From positions 1 to 8,482 of the forward strand of contig CAZNDM010000017.1 in the NCBI GenBank assembly GCA_964571845.1: a stretch of 8,482 bases of DNA. The letters are read 5' to 3'. Both the position numbers and the translations under genes were made by a program. Within the stretch, counting starts at the first letter, position 1, and each line of letters opens with the position of its first letter. This DNA comes from WFZT01 sp964571845. GTDB taxonomy: Bacteria > Hydrothermota > Hydrothermia > B15-G9 > WFZT01. The notes below the pieces were generated by a model. That model was not told the origin of the DNA. It made no database searches and saw only the letters and a list, made by a program, of their open reading frames with translations. Positions 1 to 5,660 of the stretch are shown piece after piece.

Positions 1-409
1 ATCTTCCATCGATAATAAGTGAAAATTGAGGATACCGAGTTCGACGGCACACAGCGTAAGACCGATAGATTTTCTCAAAACCTTGAATATCACTTACAAT
101 CACATCGGTAATACACGCCAAAAGGTTTACTCTACATTTTCGCGGACAGGCTTTTCCGTTCCGTAGATCGAATTGATAGGGAATATCTGATATAAATTAT
201 CCAGTCAAAGGATCCACACTTAGCACAAATGTTCAACAAAACATTGAAAACGCAGGATAACAATTATTTTCACATAAATCTATTCTGCAGAAATCATGAA
301 AATATACTTTTGTCCAACCATGGAAACCTGCAGATTCTCCAGAGGGTGCATAAGGGAACAGACGTAGAATCCCCGCAGACCACCTATTCCAACCAACGCT
401 GACTCTGGG
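1..409. other. Non-coding stretch with no recognisable gene
   Basis: All three plus-strand frames hit stop codons within the first few dozen bases and no convincing reading frame develops up to the permease promoter. A minus-strand open frame at 233-460 codes for 75 residues that resemble no family I know, and its 5' end lies over the permease promoter, so I do not call it. I looked for tRNA-like features: a GTTCGA at about 39-44 sits in an imperfect stem without acceptor or anticodon arms. The only small symmetry I found is ATATC-T-GATAT at 183-193. The stretch may be a spacer, a decayed gene or the 3' side of something left of the window. Confidence 0.5.
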
Positions 410-438
410 TTGACAAATATCACTTGAATAGTCATAAT
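410..438 (+). promoter_or_regulatory. Sigma70-type promoter of the metal permease
   Basis: A perfect -35 hexamer TTGACA (410-415) is followed after exactly 17 bp by CATAAT (433-438), a 5/6 match to the -10 consensus. The predicted transcription start is about position 445, giving a leader of about 56 nt before the permease ATG. No metal-responsive operator such as a MerR-type dyad within an extended 19-20 bp spacer is visible; the spacer is the standard length. Confidence 0.75.
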
Positions 439-444
439 AAGCTG

Positions 445-474
445 ATGTGTTTATGCGCATTGATTCAGAGATGA
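445..474 (+). CDS. Possible leaderless 9-codon leader peptide (MCLCALIQR)
   Basis: Seven bases after the last base of the -10 element CATAAT, exactly where transcription should begin, lies an ATG that opens a nine-codon frame, MCLCALIQR, ending in TGA at 472-474. It has a Cys-X-Cys pair and sits 26 nt upstream of a putative metal exporter, so a sensing or attenuation role can be imagined. A start codon at the predicted +1 is also seen for the lipoprotein gene in this window. A nine-codon frame can easily arise by chance, and I see no terminator or anti-terminator hairpin after it. This is inference. Confidence 0.22.
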   Translation: MCLCALIQR

Positions 475-500
475 ATTGTAACAGCTCAGGGAGATGAGAA

Positions 501-1697
501 ATGACTGCTTACAGGTTTTTTGTTACAGCCTTTGAGCTTCTTCTTGAAGTTGCCCCATACCTTCTGATCGGTTTCCTCGTCGCCGGTTTGCTGAAAACTA
601 TTTTAAAGACTGATTTTGTCTCACAACATCTGGGTGGAAACGGCATCAGGTCTATTTTAAAAGCCGTTTTAACAGGCATCCCGCTGCCCGTGTGTTCGTG
701 TGGTGTTATCCCAATAGCAGCCACTTTGAGACGACAGGGAGCAAGTAAAGCGGCTGTCCTTGCCTTTCTGTATTCAACTCCGGTTACGGGTGTGGATTCT
801 ATTCTTGCCACTTATGCGCTTATGGGACTCAGTTTCGCAATTTTCAGATCAGTTGCCGCTCTGATCGGAGGTATTTTCATCGGATTGCTCGTCTTGCTTT
901 TCACAGGGCAATACAGCACGATAAGAAGGGATACAGGCATGTCCGGCAAAAAGCTGTCCCTGTGGGAAGGTTTTAGGTATGGATTCCTTGAGTTGCCAGC
1001 CGACATAGGCAAATGGATAATCATAGGAATACTGGCAGGTGCGGCGATATCAACGATCGTGCCAGAAGGTTTTATTTCTCGTTACCTCTCAAATCCGTAC
1101 CTGAGTTATCCCATGATGCTGCTCTTTTCAATTCCCCTATATGTCTGTGCCACGGGTTCAATTCCCATTGCCGTTGCACTGATCTGGAAGGGATTGACCC
1201 CGGGAGCTGCCCTTGCATTTCTTATCGCAGGTCCTGCAACCAATACAGTAACCATTACTTTTATTTTGAAAGAATTCAAGAAGAAAATGTTTTTCATCTA
1301 CATCGCAGGAATCCTTGTAACATCAGTTGTTTCAGGTGTTATTTTCGATCTATTTTTCAAAGATTCCGTCAGGTCAGTTGGTGAATTTGCAGAGAGGGGA
1401 TTGACTTTTGAAATAAAGGTAATCTCAGCATTTATCCTGCTCCTCATCATTGGTTTTGCCACGCTGAGAAAGGAGGAGGTGAAACATGTGGGTGATGTGA
1501 GATTCAGGGTCCCGGATATGAACTGTGAGGGGTGTGTAAGAAGTATAAAATCAACTCTTCTTGCAATTGAGGGAATAAAGAATGTGAGTATTGATCTCAA
1601 AACCAAAGAGGTCTTTGTTGAAAGTGAGATAGACGACAAAACGATCGCAAAGGCTATTGCCAGCGCTGGTTACACTGTCCAGAAAATAAAGGACTAA
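501..1697 (+). CDS. SO_0444-type Cu/Zn efflux permease with C-terminal HMA domain
   Basis: This is a 398-residue inner-membrane permease of the DUF318 / ArsP_1 superfamily, most like the SO_0444 group proposed to export copper or zinc. Hydrophobic segments fill residues 7-32, 50-135, 170-285 and 306-320. Two homologous halves are visible: PLPVCSCGVIPIA (61-73) followed by a short STPVTG loop, and PLYVCATGSIPIA (212-224) followed by AGPATNT. Cys65 and Cys67 of the first half are candidate metal or thiol ligands; the second half keeps only Cys216. After a short linker, residues 334-398 form a heavy-metal-associated fold with the ligand motif MNCEGC (Cys342, Cys345), which should bind Cu(I) or Zn(II) and pass it to the channel. 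The ATG at 501 is preceded by GGGAGATGAG (489-498). The 3' end overlaps the convergent OmpA gene by 4 bp. The family is secure; the metal is not determined by sequence. Confidence 0.88.
   Translation: MTAYRFFVTAFELLLEVAPYLLIGFLVAGLLKTILKTDFVSQHLGGNGIRSILKAVLTGIPLPVCSCGVIPIAATLRRQGASKAAVLAFLYSTPVTGVDSILATYALMGLSFAIFRSVAALIGGIFIGLLVLLFTGQYSTIRRDTGMSGKKLSLWEGFRYGFLELPADIGKWIIIGILAGAAISTIVPEGFISRYLSNPYLSYPMMLLFSIPLYVCATGSIPIAVALIWKGLTPGAALAFLIAGPATNTVTITFILKEFKKKMFFIYIAGILVTSVVSGVIFDLFFKDSVRSVGEFAERGLTFEIKVISAFILLLIIGFATLRKEEVKHVGDVRFRVPDMNCEGCVRSIKSTLLAIEGIKNVSIDLKTKEVFVESEIDDKTIAKAIASAGYTVQKIKD
1474..1490 (+). promoter_or_regulatory. Internal Shine-Dalgarno and in-frame GTG start before the HMA domain
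   Basis: Inside the permease, AGGAGGTGA (1474-1482) is a nine-base match to the usual anti-SD sequence of 16S rRNA, among the strongest such sites in the window. An in-frame GTG (1488-1490, Val330) follows GGAGG by 8 nt, an optimal distance. Initiation there would give a soluble 69-residue protein containing only the HMA domain, the normal size of CopZ-like chaperones. A second in-frame GTG lies at 1497. An out-of-frame ATG at 1486 would compete but gives only MWVM and stop. The motif may simply reflect the codons for Lys-Glu-Glu-Val, so use is unproven. Confidence 0.35.
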
Positions 1698-3391
1698 TTT
1701 ACAACCACAAAATCAACTCTGCGGTTAAACGCTCTTTCCTGTTCTGTCCGGTTGAACTTCGAAATCCGTGTTTCACCATAGCCACGGGGGATAAGCATGT
1801 CTGGATGCACACCTTTTTTAACAAGATAGTCCCTTACGGCAAGAGCTCTTTTGAGAGACAGTGCAAGATTATAGCTGAAAGGACCGTCAGAGCTTGCATG
1901 TCCCGCAATTTCCACCTTCAGGTCAGGATTTGACTTCAGAATTTCTGCCACCCGATCGAGTTTGACTGCTTCTTTGGGCAGGATGTCGTAAGAGTCAAAG
2001 GCAAAGTAAATTGCAGGGAAGTTTGTCCTTACCCTTTCTTTTGCAATTACAGATCCCTTTATGCCAGAAATTGAAAGTTCCACAGCTAAGGGTTTCTCAT
2101 CTGAAATTGCGACAACCCTTGTGTCCGTGCCAAAATCCGTTGAGGCTTCAATAACATGCACACCATAGGGGAGCTCTACGCTGAAACTTCCGTTTTTCGC
2201 AAAAATTTTCATGCCATCAGGTTCGATGTAAACATAACCTTCCAGTGGTTCACCTGTTTGAGAATCTATGATTTTCCCGCTGATACGCGCTGTTATGGGC
2301 CTCAATCCCACGGAGAGTCTTTTGTGTCCACCTGCCCTGGGGTGAATCCTGAATGAAACCGGTTTGTAGCCGCTCGCATTGACCGTAATAAGGTATTCTC
2401 CGGGCTCGATATCCTCGATGTAAAATTTCCCATCTATTCCAGATTTCATGTAGAGTCTGAGTTTTGGGACGATAATTTCAGCTATCAGTGGCTCCATGGT
2501 GCTGGCGTCGTAAACCTTCCCTTCAATGCTCATCAGTAACTCAGGGACGCGGGGTTTCCTTGTATAGCTTATGCCAAGAGAGAGTTCTATCGATGGGTCT
2601 TCAGAGGGGAATATTGTGGGTTTGAGCACAACTCCAGAGATCTTTCGGTGTCTCAGGTGGCTGTCTATGCCGAAATAAAGAGACCAGTTTGTCAGAAATC
2701 TGTAGTCCACGCCAAGCCCGATTTTCACCGGGGATTTACCGTAAACTGACTTCACATCGTACAGTGGATAAGTAAGTATTGGATTCCACATAAACCTTGC
2801 AAAGAGATCGAGCCGGGAGATTGAACGGGAGTAGAGGAGTGCGAATACTCCATAGATCAGTCCTGCTCCCTGAAATGCATTATCCCTGTTGTAAGCCCCA
2901 AGGTTGAAGTGTAGATGATTTTTACTGCCAAGATCCATGCTGAGAGCTCCCACAACTCCGTAATCCATACCAGTGTTATATCTTCTGAGTAACCCCTGTG
3001 ACCACTCGATGGGTATCATAAACTGTGGTATTATTGAGAAATAACTATTCGAGGAAAGTTTTTTCCCGGTTCGAAAAGAGAGTGTGATTTCCCCTATTCC
3101 GGCACTTGCGCCCTTTCCAAAGATATTGTCCATGTGATATGCGCCGGAAAAACTCATGTGGAAATGTTTGCTAAAAGTGTAACCAATAGCCGGGTAATAG
3201 TTACCAAGGATAAAAAGTGTTGATTCAGGTGGATTTTCGGTAAGAGGATTTATGCCCCAGGGTCCGTAAACGAGATTTGCTGAAAAACCGACGGAGAGAA
3301 GACCCTTTTCGAACGGAGTGGCAAAATAAATGTCCCCAATACCTCTATGACCATTAAAGGTAAGGGCTATGAGGAGTAATAAAGGATTCAT
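1694..3391 (-). CDS. Outer-membrane beta-barrel protein with two carboxypeptidase-regulatory-like modules and OmpA-like C-terminus
   Basis: This 565-residue protein begins with a short hydrophobic stretch (residues 2-11) that probably serves as a signal peptide, although it lacks the usual basic residues. Residues about 17-280 are rich in aromatic, alternating beta strands as in a membrane barrel. Two CarboxypepD_reg-like beta-sandwich modules follow at about 286-365 (SIEGKVYD ... DGKFYIEDIEPGEY) and 368-440 (ISGKIIDSQTGEPLEG). Residues about 458-565 are an OmpA-like peptidoglycan-associated domain with the YFAFDSYDI entry strand and a typical N508, L511-S512, R515-A516 block. The residue equivalent to E. 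coli OmpA Asp271, which contacts diaminopimelate, is Ser500 (GHASSDG), whereas the Arg286 equivalent, Arg515, is kept. It likely anchors the outer membrane to the cell wall. The start is supported by AAGGAGGG (3397-3404) 5 nt upstream. The gene converges on the metal permease. Confidence 0.85.
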   Translation of the reverse strand: MNPLLLLIALTFNGHRGIGDIYFATPFEKGLLSVGFSANLVYGPWGINPLTENPPESTLFILGNYYPAIGYTFSKHFHMSFSGAYHMDNIFGKGASAGIGEITLSFRTGKKLSSNSYFSIIPQFMIPIEWSQGLLRRYNTGMDYGVVGALSMDLGSKNHLHFNLGAYNRDNAFQGAGLIYGVFALLYSRSISRLDLFARFMWNPILTYPLYDVKSVYGKSPVKIGLGVDYRFLTNWSLYFGIDSHLRHRKISGVVLKPTIFPSEDPSIELSLGISYTRKPRVPELLMSIEGKVYDASTMEPLIAEIIVPKLRLYMKSGIDGKFYIEDIEPGEYLITVNASGYKPVSFRIHPRAGGHKRLSVGLRPITARISGKIIDSQTGEPLEGYVYIEPDGMKIFAKNGSFSVELPYGVHVIEASTDFGTDTRVVAISDEKPLAVELSISGIKGSVIAKERVRTNFPAIYFAFDSYDILPKEAVKLDRVAEILKSNPDLKVEIAGHASSDGPFSYNLALSLKRALAVRDYLVKKGVHPDMLIPRGYGETRISKFNRTEQERAFNRRVDFVVVN

Positions 3392-3396
3392 GACAG

Positions 3397-3404
3397 CCCT
3401 CCTT
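3397..3404 (-). promoter_or_regulatory. Ribosome binding site of the OmpA-family gene
   Basis: Read on the minus strand, AAGGAGGG lies 5 nt before the ATG at 3391-3389. It fixes the start codon and, with the promoter at 3415-3443, predicts a very short 5' leader of about 17 nt. Confidence 0.75.
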
Positions 3405-3414
3405 TTTGAGATTT

Positions 3415-3443
3415 ATTATTACCTCAGTATTGATAAAGTGCAA
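3415..3443 (-). promoter_or_regulatory. Sigma70-type promoter of the OmpA-family gene
   Basis: On the minus strand, TTGCAC (3443-3438) and AATAAT (3420-3415) are separated by 17 bp; the -10 can also be read as TAATAA with 16 bp. Predicted transcription start is near 3408. The -10 region contains ATAATAA, the same 7-mer as the two plus-strand promoters at 433 and 3660. Confidence 0.6.
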
Positions 3444-3491
3444 CTCTTTTCAGACTGTTCGCAGGTGTAATCCAGATTCCTGTCGCATTGA

Positions 3492-3541
3492 TACACACGA
3501 TCTGCGGTCTTTTTTGTCATGTGAGTGAATAATCGTGTGTA
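3492..3541. repeat. 10-bp perfect inverted repeat between divergent promoters
   Basis: TACACACGAT (3492-3501) is repeated exactly in inverted orientation as ATCGTGTGTA (3532-3541), with 30 bp between the arms. The arm centres are 40 bp apart, close to four helical turns, so a dimeric regulator could bind both arms on one face of the DNA. It lies between the OmpA -35 (ends 3443) and the lipoprotein -35 (starts 3637). It could alternatively fold as a hairpin in a transcript, but no gene precedes it. Regulatory role is inference. Confidence 0.4.
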
Positions 3542-3547
3542 AAACTT

Positions 3548-3580
3548 CCGTATCCGGGTTCGTGAAAATTTTAAATACGG
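3548..3580. repeat. Short inverted repeat CCGTAT / ATACGG
   Basis: CCGTAT (3548-3553) pairs with ATACGG (3575-3580) across 21 bp that include the palindrome AAAATTTT. This is weaker than the neighbouring repeats and may be chance, but it adds to the dyad-rich character of the divergent intergenic region. Confidence 0.2.
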
Positions 3581-3590
3581 GATTTTGCCA

Positions 3591-3609
3591 GGAAAATTTA
3601 CGATTTTCC
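3591..3609. repeat. Compact operator-like dyad GGAAAAT-N5-ATTTTCC
   Basis: A perfect 7-bp inverted repeat, GGAAAAT (3591-3597) and ATTTTCC (3603-3609), is separated by 5 bp. The 19-bp dyad is the size of a typical operator for a helix-turn-helix dimer. It ends 27 bp upstream of the lipoprotein -35, a position suited to an activator. I cannot name the regulator. Confidence 0.35.
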
Positions 3610-3636
3610 CCGCATTTTGCTCCTATTCTCGCAAAG

Positions 3637-3665
3637 TTGACCATTTTTTTATACATTGTTATAAT
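3637..3665 (+). promoter_or_regulatory. Near-consensus promoter giving a leaderless lipoprotein mRNA
   Basis: TTGACC (3637-3642) and a perfect TATAAT (3660-3665) are 17 bp apart. Counting the last base of the -10 as -7, transcription starts at 3672, which is the A of the lipoprotein ATG. No SD-like sequence lies between the -10 and the ATG; that gap is only six bases, so the transcript should have no 5' leader. Confidence 0.75.
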
Positions 3666-3671
3666 AAGCCA

Positions 3672-4358
3672 ATGATTGCGAGAAAACTGGCTATCCTGAT
3701 CTTTGTGACACTCCTTTTTTCCTCCTGTATTAAATCACCGGTTATAGATCAGACCTATTACGATTACTTCCCATACGAGGTTGGTAAATCCTGGACATAC
3801 CTGAAAGACGACGCTGATACTGTAAACATCACAATTGTGGGCGACACACTTATAGGTGAAGACAGTCTCCTTATTTTTGAAAGTTACGATGGTTCAAGAA
3901 CTTACATGCTCCCTACGACATCGGCATTCTACACACTGGAGGATACAGCCGTTGTGGGTCCCGGAGGAGAGGAAGTCAGACTCGAAGACAACATCTTTTT
4001 TCTATATCTCGAAAAACCCCTTGTAACTGGAAATAGCTGGGAGGATCATTACTTCAACAAAGTTATCGTTACCGAAGATACATTCTGGATCAGGCACTCG
4101 AGGCTTGGTGAGGTTTCGGATCTTGAAACGGTAAATGTACCTGCAGGGACCTTTGAAAATGTTTACAGGGTACGAATGGTGGAGGATCTGGTCATTGGAA
4201 CTCCCGACGGCGTTAGCGAGAGAAGTTACATGAAGAGTGTGTATTTTGCGCCTGAGAGGGGACCTGTTAAGCAACTGATAACAATTTATCAGTACGATTC
4301 CACATCCAGTGGTGTTTCTGATACGACTTTTACAGTAAAATTGGAGCTAATTCGCTGA
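3672..4358 (+). CDS. Predicted secreted lipoprotein of unknown function
   Basis: This 228-residue protein starts MIARK, followed by a hydrophobic stretch and a lipobox-like LFSSC with Cys19 as the likely lipidated residue, so it should be anchored to a membrane facing the periplasm or the cell surface. The rest is predicted beta-rich with many acidic and hydroxyl residues. A motif near residues 157-169, NVPAGTFENVYRV, is a phrase I associate with uncharacterised lipoproteins in several deep bacterial lineages, as is the FPYEVGKSWTY block at 33-43. I cannot assign a function. The ATG at 3672 is chosen because it directly precedes the signal peptide and coincides with the predicted transcription start. 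The frame is open upstream to a TTG at 3585, but that start has no SD and would spoil the signal peptide. It is transcribed divergently from the OmpA-family gene. Confidence 0.78.
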   Translation: MIARKLAILIFVTLLFSSCIKSPVIDQTYYDYFPYEVGKSWTYLKDDADTVNITIVGDTLIGEDSLLIFESYDGSRTYMLPTTSAFYTLEDTAVVGPGGEEVRLEDNIFFLYLEKPLVTGNSWEDHYFNKVIVTEDTFWIRHSRLGEVSDLETVNVPAGTFENVYRVRMVEDLVIGTPDGVSERSYMKSVYFAPERGPVKQLITIYQYDSTSSGVSDTTFTVKLELIR

Positions 4359-4394
4359 TTTATGTGTGGATGTCAGAGAAAATTCAGAGCCGTC

Positions 4395-4400
4395 CATAAT
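4395..4400 (+). promoter_or_regulatory. Possible -10 element of the PLP / mevalonate operon
   Basis: CATAAT (4395-4400) matches the -10 of the permease promoter and would start transcription near 4407, 28 nt before the ATG and just upstream of the SD GGGAGGTG (4420-4427). The -35 at 17 bp is GTCAGA, only a 3/6 match, so this promoter would be weak or need an activator. Read-through from the lipoprotein gene, 76 bp upstream with no visible terminator, is an alternative. Confidence 0.3.
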
Positions 4401-4434
4401 CGTGGGGGTGGTGTATCCAGGGAGGTGTTAACAC

Positions 4435-5616
4435 ATGAAAAAGATTGACACGCGTGTCGTTCATGGACCGCGTCACGAGTTTGATCCCCATACAGGGGCT
4501 CACAGGATGCCCATTTACATGACGACCACATTTGTTTTCAGAGACACGGCTCATGCAGAGAGAATTTTCAGCGGTGAGGAGCACGGATTTATTTATTCAA
4601 GAAGGTCAAATCCCACCGTGGAATACCTTGAAGAAAAAGTGGCATTCCTTGAAGGTGCGGAAGCGGGCCTTGCCACCGCGTCCGGTATGGCGGCTTTGAA
4701 TACACTGTTTGTCAGACTGCTGAAAACAGGAGACAGGGTGATCGCCTCCTCTCCCCTATACGGTGGCACCTATGCCCTGCTTGAGCTATTTAAAGAAAGA
4801 TACGGTGTCTCTGTCGATTACATACCTGCCAACGAATTCCATCTAAAAGTTGAGAATTACATTGACGAAAGGACAAAGTTTATCTATGTTGAAACTCCGG
4901 CAAACCCCACTCTCGACATTGTTGATATTGAAGCTACAGCAAAGGTTGCGCGAAAATACGGGATCCCTCTTGTTGTTGACAACACATTTGCAACGCCTAT
5001 TGCCCAGAGACCCATTGAACTTGGTGCCAGCTTCGTCATTCACAGTATGACAAAGTACCTATCCGGTCATGGAGACACACTTGCAGGGATTATCTGTGGA
5101 CCTGCCGAGATTTTAAAGCCCATGAAGAATAAAGAATTGAGATTCCTCGGTGGCATCCTTTCTCCCTTCAACGCCTACCTCGTTCTGCGTGGAATCAAAA
5201 CACTTGCAGTGAGAGTGAGGAAACATTCTGAAAATGCGCAGAAAGTCGCAGAATTTCTGCATGACCATCCGAAGGTTGAAAAAGTCATGTATCCCGGCTT
5301 ACCCGATCATCCCCTGCACGATGTTGCAGAGAAACAGATGAACGGGATTTATTCAGGTGTTCTGAGTTTTATTGTCAAAGGCGGGAGGGAGGCGGGTCGC
5401 AAATTACTTGAATCCGTCAAAATACCTGCTCTTGCTGTATCTCTTGGAGATACAGATTCTCTCATTGAGCACCCTGCATCGATGACCCACGCAACCTATT
5501 CTGAAGAAGAGCTGAAAAAAGTGGGAATCCATGAAGGTTTGATCAGACTTTCAGTTGGCATCGAGGATGCAGATGATTTGATAAAAGATCTCGATCAGGC
5601 ACTTTCGAGAATTTAA
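4435..5616 (+). CDS. PLP-dependent Cys/Met metabolism enzyme, paralogue 1 (methionine gamma-lyase / cystathionine gamma-lyase-like)
   Basis: This 393-residue fold-type I PLP enzyme of the trans-sulfuration family is full length. The Schiff-base lysine is Lys207 in HSMTKYLSGHGD. Asp182 (VDNTFATP) contacts the pyridine nitrogen, Tyr54 and Arg56 (YSRRSNPT) bind the cofactor phosphate of the neighbouring subunit, and Arg371 (RLSVGIED) should hold the substrate carboxylate. Overall it reads most like methionine gamma-lyase, but the Pseudomonas putida residues Cys116, Lys240 and Asp241 correspond here to Gly111, Leu235 and Arg236. Cystathionine gamma-lyase, cystathionine gamma-synthase or O-acetylhomoserine sulfhydrylase activity therefore remains possible. 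It is cytosolic and probably tetrameric. The start has a strong SD, GGGAGGTG, 7 nt upstream. A paralogue follows 44 bp downstream in the same operon. Confidence 0.9.
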   Translation: MKKIDTRVVHGPRHEFDPHTGAHRMPIYMTTTFVFRDTAHAERIFSGEEHGFIYSRRSNPTVEYLEEKVAFLEGAEAGLATASGMAALNTLFVRLLKTGDRVIASSPLYGGTYALLELFKERYGVSVDYIPANEFHLKVENYIDERTKFIYVETPANPTLDIVDIEATAKVARKYGIPLVVDNTFATPIAQRPIELGASFVIHSMTKYLSGHGDTLAGIICGPAEILKPMKNKELRFLGGILSPFNAYLVLRGIKTLAVRVRKHSENAQKVAEFLHDHPKVEKVMYPGLPDHPLHDVAEKQMNGIYSGVLSFIVKGGREAGRKLLESVKIPALAVSLGDTDSLIEHPASMTHATYSEEELKKVGIHEGLIRLSVGIEDADDLIKDLDQALSRI

Positions 5617-5660
5617 GCCTGTTCTTTGAAAAGACAAAATTTTTTATGGGAGGTTAAAGC

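Noticed and set aside
30..55. tRNA T-arm-like segment around GTTCGAC
   Set aside because: The stem is imperfect and no acceptor, D or anticodon arm can be drawn around it.
233..460. 75-codon minus-strand frame left of the permease
   Set aside because: Unlike any family, no good SD before its start, and overlapping a clear promoter for the opposite strand.
1013..1384. 123-codon plus-strand frame within the permease
   Set aside because: A shifted frame of the permease coding sequence with no SD and no plausible protein features.
3585..3671. N-terminal extension of the lipoprotein from a TTG at 3585
   Set aside because: It would start upstream of the near-consensus promoter, lacks an SD and would bury the signal peptide 29 residues inside the protein.
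4359..4434. SAM or other sulfur-responsive riboswitch upstream of the PLP enzymes
   Set aside because: The 76-bp gap is too short for the known SAM-I type and no paired stems or terminator hairpin are visible.
4891..4926. Possible recent gene conversion between the two PLP enzyme genes, suggested by shared ACTCCGGCAAACCCCAC
   Set aside because: The identical run is only 17 bases and sits in a strongly conserved protein motif; surrounding codons differ at synonymous sites, so selection explains it.
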